From NCBI RefSeq assembly GCF_037389425.1, contig NZ_JBBHKR010000042.1, forward strand, positions 124,001-188,000: a DNA stretch of 64,000 nucleotides. The letters are read 5' to 3'. The translations under genes were made by a program, and so were the position numbers. Under the pieces are notes generated by a model. That model saw nothing but the letters and a program-made list of their open reading frames with translations, did not search any database and was not told the origin of the DNA. This document shows positions 58,861-64,000 of this stretch, one piece after another. Within the stretch, counting starts at the first letter, position 1. Each line of letters starts with the position of its first letter. Origin of the DNA: Stygiolobus sp037389425. GTDB lineage: Archaea; Thermoproteota; Thermoprotei_A; Sulfolobales; Sulfolobaceae.

Positions 58861-59460
58861 TAGATAAACCGTAGGGTCTTTTATCCTGAGTATCTTAAAA
58901 GCCTCTATCCTCTTCCTGCATTGACTACATTGTCCGCAGTGGTATTTGTGTCCTAAGAGGCAGGAGTAAGTTAGTTGTGGATCTAAGCCCGACTGAATCC
59001 CTATTTTCAATAGTAACCACTTAGGGAAACCGGCGAAAGGGGTAGAGAGCTTTACGCCGAGAATTTCAGCTAATTCTTTAAGCTTTTTAATCACGTAAAA
59101 TCTTTCTCTTTCGAATTCACAGTCTTCTTTTACTGTACCGAGTATTACCTCCTCATATCCCCTTTCTTTTGCTAGTGTCAATGCTATTGGAATTATGACA
59201 AGGTTTCTGTGAACTATGGGCTCATGGGGTTTAAGCCAGAGTCCCTCTACGAAAGGTCTCCTTACGTGTTTTATGTTTATTTTTATTAACTTCTTGTCCA
59301 GTTTTCTACAAATCTCTTTACTGGCTTTTAATTGCATTCTCGCCGATTTCTGCCCGTAGTTGAATATTATACAATCAAAATCTATACCTTTTTTAGAAAG
59401 GTAAAAGGCTACGGAGGAAGAGTCTAAGCCTCCGCTCATTAACAGTAATGATTTTCCCAT
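58855..59460 (-). CDS. QueC/ExsB-like PP-loop ATPase
   Basis: A 201-residue enzyme of the 7-cyano-7-deazaguanine synthase type. The PP-loop SGGLDSSS is at residues 9-16 and the zinc site has C167, C175, C178 and C181 (CLLGHKYHCGQCSQC). The closest role is in making the deazaguanine of archaeosine tRNA, but the surrounding genes concern lipoate and sulfur, so another ATP-dependent thiol or nitrile chemistry is possible. In-frame codons reach ATG 59493, but ATG 59460 gives the family start, with a TTTAATTT box about 26 bases upstream. Confidence 0.78.
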   Translation of the reverse strand: MGKSLLLMSGGLDSSSVAFYLSKKGIDFDCIIFNYGQKSARMQLKASKEICRKLDKKLIKINIKHVRRPFVEGLWLKPHEPIVHRNLVIIPIALTLAKERGYEEVILGTVKEDCEFERERFYVIKKLKELAEILGVKLSTPFAGFPKWLLLKIGIQSGLDPQLTYSCLLGHKYHCGQCSQCRKRIEAFKILRIKDPTVYLS

Positions 59461-59493
59461 ATGTTTTAAATAAGCCCATGAGAAATTAAACAT

Positions 59494-59850
59494 ATGTCGC
59501 TTGAGAATGAAGCGAAAAAATTAGCTGCAACTTATGCAAGGTGGTTGAGAAAGCCTGAAGACGCTCTCTTTGGAAAGCAGGGAAGGGGTGTCGTAATGAT
59601 CATTTATGAGAAATTAAAGAGTGCAAAAACTGTTGACGAGATAAGATCGATGCTGGATCTTCGTCAATACGAAAGCATGATGGACAAAGCCACTTATAAC
59701 GATTTACAGAGGTTCATAAATGATCTTTTGACTAAAATCTCAGGAATGCAAGACGAGCAAGCTAGAAATTTTGTTGTAGAAGTCTTCAGATATTTCCAGA
59801 TCTCTCTATACACTAAGATTGAGGATATTAATAGAGGGATTTGGGGTTAA
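59494..59850 (+). CDS. Helical protein of unknown function
   Basis: A 118-residue soluble, mostly helical protein without cysteines and with a basic N-terminal third (AATYARWLRKPEDALFGKQGRG). A TATA box TTTTAAATAAG (59464-59474) lies 25 bases before ATG 59494, giving strong support for the start. It is followed after 51 bases by the winged-helix regulator, which has its own promoter. No known family recognised. Confidence 0.68.
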   Translation: MSLENEAKKLAATYARWLRKPEDALFGKQGRGVVMIIYEKLKSAKTVDEIRSMLDLRQYESMMDKATYNDLQRFINDLLTKISGMQDEQARNFVVEVFRYFQISLYTKIEDINRGIWG

Positions 59851-59877
59851 CTTTGGTTTTTTTGATAAAATTTAAAT

Positions 59878-59895
59878 ATATCTATTAATAGATAT
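59878..59895. promoter_or_regulatory. 18-bp perfect palindrome at the regulator promoter
   Basis: ATATCTATTAATAGATAT is its own reverse complement. It lies directly after the TATA box TTTAAATA (59871-59878) and 6 bases before ATG 59902, so it covers the expected transcription start. A dimeric winged-helix protein bound here would block initiation, which suggests autorepression by the gene it precedes; this is inferred from position and symmetry. Confidence 0.7.
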
Positions 59896-59901
59896 TAAAT
59901 T

Positions 59902-60288
59902 ATGGAAGTAGAAAGTGAGAAAGTAGTATTACCGTCGGGCAAAGAAGTAAAGTTACTTGACGCTTTATCATTCTGTTACGACATATCTGACACTGAGTAC
60001 AAAGTACTCCAAGCTGTAATCGAAAAGAAGACAGCTACAGAGGATGAATTAGTAGAGTCGTTGAAGTTGTCTAAAGCATCTATTAATAGAAGCCTAAACA
60101 AGCTTGTATCGCTTGGATTTATTATCAGGGAAAAAATGCAGTCCTCTAAAGGCGGTAGACCAAAATACGTCTATAAGGCTGTTGAGACGCAGCAGCTAGT
60201 AGAGCATATCAGGGAAGATTTCAAAAAATGTTCGCAAATGTTTATAAATATTTTGCCTAAGGTTCTACTTTCTTCTCTTGGCACTTGA
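59902..60288 (+). CDS. Winged-helix transcription regulator (paralogue of the gene at 19388)
   Basis: A 128-residue regulator with LPSGKEVKLLDALSFCYDISDTEYKVL, a helix-turn-helix LVESLKLSKASINRSLNKLVSLGF (given in part) and the wing GGRPKYVYK; it lacks the longer tail of its paralogue. Both keep a cysteine in LSFCY, and this one also has a second near the end (KKCSQ-like KCSQM), which might sense thiols. TATA and palindromic operator are upstream. Its location among lipoate, TusA and carrier genes makes it a candidate regulator of them. Confidence 0.8.
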   Translation: MEVESEKVVLPSGKEVKLLDALSFCYDISDTEYKVLQAVIEKKTATEDELVESLKLSKASINRSLNKLVSLGFIIREKMQSSKGGRPKYVYKAVETQQLVEHIREDFKKCSQMFINILPKVLLSSLGT

Positions 60289-60430
60289 ATATAAATTTTT
60301 CAGGGCTACTTCTAAACGCTAGCAAACACATTTCCGTGTCGAAATAGTATGCTATCTCATTATAGGTCTCTTTATAAGGAGAGCATTCGGCCTCAAACAG
60401 TCGGTTACAAACCGGACAAATTACTTTCAT
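60257..60430 (-). CDS. YHS-domain-like small metal-binding protein
   Basis: Read from the complement: ATG 60430 to TAG 60257, 57 residues. The pattern CPVCNRLFEA...YYFDTEMCLLAFRSSPEKF matches YHS/TRASH domains (CPVC near the start, a tyrosine-phenylalanine pair, then C and a PEKF end). Such domains bind copper or other soft metals. It overlaps the regulator tail to tail by 32 bases and is divergent from tusA, with an A+T box (60450-60462) placed 26 bases from both starts. Confidence 0.75.
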   Translation of the reverse strand: MKVICPVCNRLFEAECSPYKETYNEIAYYFDTEMCLLAFRSSPEKFIFKCQEKKVEP

Positions 60431-60449
60431 GGGGTTTAGTTAGTTCGAC

Positions 60450-60466
60450 AATATTTTTAAGTTTTT
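60450..60466. promoter_or_regulatory. Shared promoter box between the YHS gene and tusA
   Basis: AATATTTTTAAGTTTTT lies between start codons at 60430 (minus) and 60485 (plus). TTTTTAAG is about 26 bases before the tusA ATG and, on the other strand, CTTAAAAATATT is about 26 bases before the YHS ATG. Confidence 0.45.
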
Positions 60467-60484
60467 AACTCAATCTTACAAACT

Positions 60485-60742
60485 ATGGAGATAATAGACG
60501 CTACTTCAGCTGAATGCCCCGAACCTTTCATGAAAACCGTGGCTAAGCTAATGGGGATGAAAGAAGGTGCAGTAAAAGTAATGTTTAAAGATCCAAAATG
60601 CGTGGACATGATAACCGAAGCCGTTAAGTTAATGGATTGTAAGATTGTGGAGAACACCAATAAGGATGGAGTATATACGATGGTCATTGAGAAGTCTAGT
60701 AGTAGTAAAGAATTAAAGGACGTTAAAGTCGGAGGTTGCTAA
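60485..60742 (+). CDS. tusA: TusA-family sulfur carrier protein
   Basis: An 85-residue sulfur-transfer protein. The signature CPEPFMKTVAKLM has the persulfide-bearing cysteine at residue 11; further cysteines are C39 and C52, and the protein ends VGGC. In sulfur-oxidising archaea TusA delivers sulfane sulfur to DsrE3 proteins and the sHdr system. Here it stands immediately before the second lipoate ligase and the lipoyl synthase genes, though a TATA box at about 60806 may give those their own transcript. No dsrE gene is in the window. Confidence 0.87.
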   Translation: MEIIDATSAECPEPFMKTVAKLMGMKEGAVKVMFKDPKCVDMITEAVKLMDCKIVENTNKDGVYTMVIEKSSSSKELKDVKVGGC

Positions 60743-60838
60743 AGGTTTACAATTCTTTTCACTTTAGAACAACATAAATAGCCGTTTTTTCTATTTGAAG
60801 AAATATTTAAATAAATTAAAAAAGTTATTTTCCTAAGC

Positions 60839-61873
60839 ATGGATTCTTTTAGGTTCATCGTGGAGAGAGGACCGCAAGACCTAATACTCGCTGGCGAAGA
60901 GGCGTTATTAGAGTCAGTAAGTAATGGTGCCCCCCCAATACTGCGCTTCGTTATATTCGACCCCACAGCCGTGCTTATAGGCTATCACCAGGCGGTAGAG
61001 CAAGAAGTAAATATTGATGAGGTGAAAAAAAGAGGTTGGGACATAGGAAGAAGACCTACCGGTGGAGGAGCTATAATAATGGGAAAAGACCAACTGGGCT
61101 GGGAGATTTATGCTGACGGTTCGCTATTAGGAGGTTCCCCAGAAAATGCGATAAAGAAAGGCGCTGAAGGAGTAATAAAAACACTTCAGAAGTTAGCGAT
61201 TGACGCAAATTTCAGGCCTAAGAATGACGTAGAAGTCAAGGGGAAAAAGATATCTGGGATAGGTGCATTCTCAATAGGTAAATATATTGCAGTGACAGGG
61301 ACGATACTCTTAGACTTCGACGCTGAAGCTCTTGTATCTACGTTAAGGCTTACTTCCGAGAAACTGAAAGACAAGCTAGCTAAGGATTTCAAAGAAAGAC
61401 TAACGTGGATATCAAAGGAACTGGGACGTAGTATCGAAATGAGCGAGTTAATAAGTATAGCAAAGGATAGCTTCTCCGAAGCGTTAGGAGTAAAGTTGGT
61501 GGAAGGTCAGTATACTGAGGAAGAGAAGAAGTTAATTTCACAGTTCAGGTTGAAGTATTCTTCTCCGGATTGGATATATAACCTCAGAAAACCCCTAAGT
61601 GGGGATGTGAAGTTTATAGAGAGAAAGTTCCCAGGTGGGCTAGTCAGGTTACAAGTCAAGCTTGCAGGTGAGTCGATAATTGAAAGTGTTTTACTAACCG
61701 GAGACTTCTTCGTAGAACCCAGAAGGGCAATCTACGATCTAGAGTCCAGACTTAAGTGGAGTAGAGTGGATGAACTTGAGGAGAATATCAGGGAGTGGTA
61801 TAAGGATGTAAAGATTATCGGAATAAGCGAAAACGACCTCGTCTCCTTATTTAACGAGGTGTTGAAAAAGTGA
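60839..61873 (+). CDS. Lipoate-protein ligase-like protein, second copy
   Basis: A 344-residue paralogue of the ligase at 56252, with GRRPTGGGAIIMGKDQLGWEI (given in part, RRPTGGG), VKGKKISGIGAFSIGKYIAVTG with the conserved lysine, and the LplB-like C-terminal domain from about residue 255. It overlaps the radical-SAM gene by 4 bases (GTGA), so it is expressed together with lipoyl synthase. It may attach octanoate for sulfur insertion, whereas the other copy sits with a carrier gene; this division is inferred. TATA-like TTTAAATAAATT is about 28 bases upstream. Confidence 0.85.
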   Translation: MDSFRFIVERGPQDLILAGEEALLESVSNGAPPILRFVIFDPTAVLIGYHQAVEQEVNIDEVKKRGWDIGRRPTGGGAIIMGKDQLGWEIYADGSLLGGSPENAIKKGAEGVIKTLQKLAIDANFRPKNDVEVKGKKISGIGAFSIGKYIAVTGTILLDFDAEALVSTLRLTSEKLKDKLAKDFKERLTWISKELGRSIEMSELISIAKDSFSEALGVKLVEGQYTEEEKKLISQFRLKYSSPDWIYNLRKPLSGDVKFIERKFPGGLVRLQVKLAGESIIESVLLTGDFFVEPRRAIYDLESRLKWSRVDELEENIREWYKDVKIIGISENDLVSLFNEVLKK

Positions 61874-62760
61874 GACCCCTATTCTTATATGCACCTGCGC
61901 TGAAGAAATATGAAACCGAGTATATGTCCTCTGAGCAGGGGTGGAGGATAGTCTCTATAACTGGAAACGCTTGTGCGTTTGACTGCAAACACTGTAATAA
62001 AAGGATCCTCGAGAGCATGGAGGACGCATCTTCGCCTCTCAAGCTCGAAATGCAAATCAAAAAATCGTTAAGTGAAGGGCACAAGGGGCTTATACTCTCA
62101 GGAGGTTCTACTAGTAGGGGAGAAGTCCCCATCTGGAAGTTCTCTTCCGTGCTTCAGAAGTACAAAGATAAAATGACTTTTATTGCCCATACTGGAGTCG
62201 TAAAAAGCGAAGAAATAGCTCTAAAGTTTAAGGAGGCAGGAGTTAAAATAGCTTTACTTGATATGGTCGCTGATGACGATACTATAAAGGATACACTTGG
62301 TCAACCTTTTACGGTTGACGATTACTTGAATTCGTTTAGGTATCTGAAAAAAGCAGGACTAATGGTAGTCCCTCATATCATCGTAGGCTTAAGTAAAAAG
62401 GGGGTCGAAAACGAGCTAAACGCTCTGGATATGTTAAAGTCCGTAAACCCAGACGCTGTTATAGTCGTCGGGCTCATGCCTCTTTCCTCATCTTTCTCTT
62501 TACGACAGCCCGAGCCCGACGAAATGATTCGAGTTATGAAGAAGGCAAGAGATAACTTCTCCATTCCGGTCATGCTCGGGTGTGCAAGACCCAGAGGTAG
62601 GAGGTATTTGGAGGTGGAAAAATTTGCAGTAGATTACGAGTTGGACGGAATAGCCTTCCCAGAGGAGGAGACTATAAATTATGCGTTAAGTAAAAGACAA
62701 GTTATTTTTAATAATACATGTTGTGCGAATGTAGTTTTCGATATTTTGGGGGTGGTATGA
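61870..62760 (+). CDS. lipS2: Radical-SAM lipoyl synthase component LipS2
   Basis: A 296-residue radical-SAM enzyme. The cluster motif CAFDCKHC (C35, C39, C42) binds the SAM-coordinated 4Fe-4S. GLILSGGSTSRGEVP, IAHTGVV, HIIVGLS and VGLMPLSSSF follow the half-barrel; a late cysteine pair NTCCANV may hold an auxiliary cluster. With its neighbour it matches the two-protein LipS1/LipS2 lipoyl synthase of archaea such as Thermococcus kodakarensis, which inserts two sulfurs into octanoyl-carrier. Start GTG 61870 overlaps the ligase stop. Confidence 0.82.
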   Translation: MRPLFLYAPALKKYETEYMSSEQGWRIVSITGNACAFDCKHCNKRILESMEDASSPLKLEMQIKKSLSEGHKGLILSGGSTSRGEVPIWKFSSVLQKYKDKMTFIAHTGVVKSEEIALKFKEAGVKIALLDMVADDDTIKDTLGQPFTVDDYLNSFRYLKKAGLMVVPHIIVGLSKKGVENELNALDMLKSVNPDAVIVVGLMPLSSSFSLRQPEPDEMIRVMKKARDNFSIPVMLGCARPRGRRYLEVEKFAVDYELDGIAFPEEETINYALSKRQVIFNNTCCANVVFDILGVV

Positions 62761-62761
62761 T

Positions 62762-63817
62762 ATGTTAAGAATGGTAAGTAGTCCAGATTGGGTAAGGCTA
62801 AGTTTCGGAGCAGATATGGTATTAGGTTTTAGTCCAGGTGTTTTTTTACACAATGCTCTAAACACAACAATAAACCTCTTGCAGTATTATCCAGATGGCT
62901 GTAAGGCTAACTGTGCCTACTGTGGACAAGCTAGAGAAGTATCTCAAGGTCCTGAATGCAAAACACTGATAAGAGTCGAATGGCCTTTAAGGAAACTAGA
63001 TGACGTTATAAAGAAGATAAAGGAGAGACAAGGTGATCCTAGGTTCGGATTACAGAGGATATGTGTAGGGCAGTTAGCCCACCCTAAGGCAGCGCAAGAC
63101 TCAATAGAGATCACGAGGAGAATTAGAGAGGCCGGAATAGAGCTGTCAATATCAGAATTAGTAACCCCTACCTACACGTTCAAACACCACATGGAGGAGA
63201 TGAGGAAGGCAGGAGGGGATATGATAGATGTAGCAATCGACGCTGCAAGCAAGAGAGTTTTTGACATGACCAGAGGGAAGGAAGTCAGAAGTATGCATAG
63301 TTGGGATAGGTATCTTAAGGGTATTGATGAGGCTGTAGAAGTATTCGGTAAAGGAAATGCAGGGATACATCTGATAATAGGATTAGGTGAGACTGAAAAG
63401 GAAGCTGTTGATATAATGTGGTATGCTCATCAAAGAGGGGCAAAGATTACATTATTCGCCTTTTACCCAGAACAAAATACGTTAATGGAGAAGAGAAAAC
63501 CCGTACCAGTGAACGTGTATAGAAGGATACAGCTTGCAAGATGGCTTATCGAAAACGATCTCGTAACGTATTCCGACTTTGTATTCGACGAAAACGAGAG
63601 GTTGATAGATATCAATATACCTTCCGACTTGAGTATTGACGATATAGCACCAGCCTTCATGACTTCAGGTTGTCCAGGCTGTAATAGACCTTATTCTAAT
63701 GAGAGACCCACGATGGAGTTCAGAAACATTCCTTGGTATCCGTCAAGAGAAATGGCAATTAAAGCTTTAAGGCAGTCTAAGCTAGACAACGTAATAAAAG
63801 CGCTAGAACAAAAGTAG
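62762..63817 (+). CDS. lipS1: Radical-SAM lipoyl synthase component LipS1
   Basis: A 351-residue radical-SAM enzyme resembling biotin synthase in its first half. CKANCAYC (C47, C51, C54) is the SAM cluster motif; CKTLIRVEW holds another cysteine. ICVGQLAHPKA, IHLIIGLGETEKEAV and a C-terminal SGCPGCNRPYSNERP segment with two cysteines, probably an auxiliary cluster, fit LipS1. It starts 1 base after lipS2. Assignment of the numbers 1 and 2 relies on length and cysteine content and is less certain than the family. Confidence 0.83.
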   Translation: MLRMVSSPDWVRLSFGADMVLGFSPGVFLHNALNTTINLLQYYPDGCKANCAYCGQAREVSQGPECKTLIRVEWPLRKLDDVIKKIKERQGDPRFGLQRICVGQLAHPKAAQDSIEITRRIREAGIELSISELVTPTYTFKHHMEEMRKAGGDMIDVAIDAASKRVFDMTRGKEVRSMHSWDRYLKGIDEAVEVFGKGNAGIHLIIGLGETEKEAVDIMWYAHQRGAKITLFAFYPEQNTLMEKRKPVPVNVYRRIQLARWLIENDLVTYSDFVFDENERLIDINIPSDLSIDDIAPAFMTSGCPGCNRPYSNERPTMEFRNIPWYPSREMAIKALRQSKLDNVIKALEQK

Positions 63818-63818
63818 A

Positions 63819-64000
63819 ATGTACATAAAAAGGGGTTCTTTAATCAGTTTTTTCTCAAGCGGTTTCCCTTCTCACGTTAGGGGTAAAGCTATAGACTTAA
63901 GTTCACCGGATCAAAGAACTTTTTTCTCACCGTTCAATGGAAAGCTCCTTAGAGCCGAAAAATTCTTTATAGGGAGACCTAACAAATACGTTAAGTCCAA
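63819..64000 (+). CDS. Unknown protein following lipS1, partial
   Basis: ATG 63819 opens a frame one base after the lipS1 stop; about 60 codons are present before the window ends. The visible part starts MYIKRGSLISFFSSGFPSHVRG and contains KAIDLSSPDQRTFFSPFNGKLL, faintly like the beta-rich metal-free or lysostaphin-type domains that have H-x-G and A-I-D segments. I cannot assign a family. Its position suggests it belongs to the lipoate operon. Confidence 0.6.
   Translation, partial: MYIKRGSLISFFSSGFPSHVRGKAIDLSSPDQRTFFSPFNGKLLRAEKFFIGRPNKYVKS

Noticed and set aside
1..64000. CRISPR array, cas genes, transposase or integrated element
   Set aside because: No spaced direct repeats, no transposase or integrase frames, and no att-like repeats at the tRNA gene were seen.

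Overview
This window is chromosomal DNA from a thermoacidophilic archaeon of the order Sulfolobales, probably a sulfur-oxidising one near Acidianus, Sulfurisphaera or Metallosphaera. The evidence is archaeal ribosomal and RNA polymerase genes in archaeal order, a doxBCE-type terminal quinol oxidase, a 7S SRP RNA, an intron-bearing tRNA, A+T-rich intergenic DNA, and many start codons about 26 bases downstream of a TATA box, as in leaderless mRNAs. The species is an inference; no rRNA gene is present.

Layout. 1-2150 (minus): dnaG (partial), tyrS, a small unknown gene and a YjbQ-family gene. 2184-12493 (plus): an AIR-synthase-like gene, then one long gene run of rps13, rps4, rps11, rpoD, rpl18e, rpl13, rps9, rpoN, rps2, MEMO1, an unknown gene where other archaea carry mevalonate kinase, fni, GGPP synthase and a GlcNAc-phosphate transferase. 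12677-14890: intron-containing tRNA-Ser(GCU), an alcohol dehydrogenase, a HAD hydrolase and SRP RNA. 15045-18177: doxBCE. 18174-25890: nucleic-acid and nucleoside enzymes, regulators, dph6, a Dot1/aKMT-like methyltransferase and molybdenum cofactor genes (mobA, moeA, mobB). 25871-31420: small membrane proteins, a DtxR-type regulator, glycerate kinase and a tungstate/molybdate transporter (wtpAB, no ATPase nearby). 31491-41950: central metabolism and housekeeping (tpiA, fumC, Nudix, metallo-beta-lactamase fold, antiporter), a GT2 and a GH15 enzyme. 42023-52397: RND exporter, C/D box RNA, CARDB/COG1361 surface protein, tmcA, SpoIIM-like protein, exonuclease III and a membrane-anchored protein kinase. 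52492-53982: a collapsed MFS pseudogene and an unusual Nramp transporter.

54120-64000 is the most distinctive part. It groups two lipoyl-carrier (GcvH/LbpA-like) proteins, two lipoate-protein ligases, a two-protein radical-SAM lipoyl synthase (LipS1/LipS2), a TusA sulfur carrier, an OsmC protein, a QueC-like ATPase, a YHS-domain protein, a winged-helix regulator with a perfect palindrome at its promoter, and several unknown small proteins. This matches the lipoate-assembly part of the sulfur-oxidising heterodisulfide-reductase-like (sHdr) pathway; the Hdr subunits are not in the window.

Small-scale structures no gene call explains: an exact 80-bp tandem duplication that separates two formerly overlapping gene ends (38513-38672); an 18-bp perfect palindrome encoding the same C-terminus on both strands (35869-35886); three 8-bp repeats phased at 16 bp over the wtpA promoter; and two inverted repeats 21 bp apart over the Nramp start codon. 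Four genes absent from a long-frame scan were read directly: the dnaG fragment, an AbrB protein (18970-19134), a 46-aa protein (55375-55515) and a YHS protein (60257-60430).
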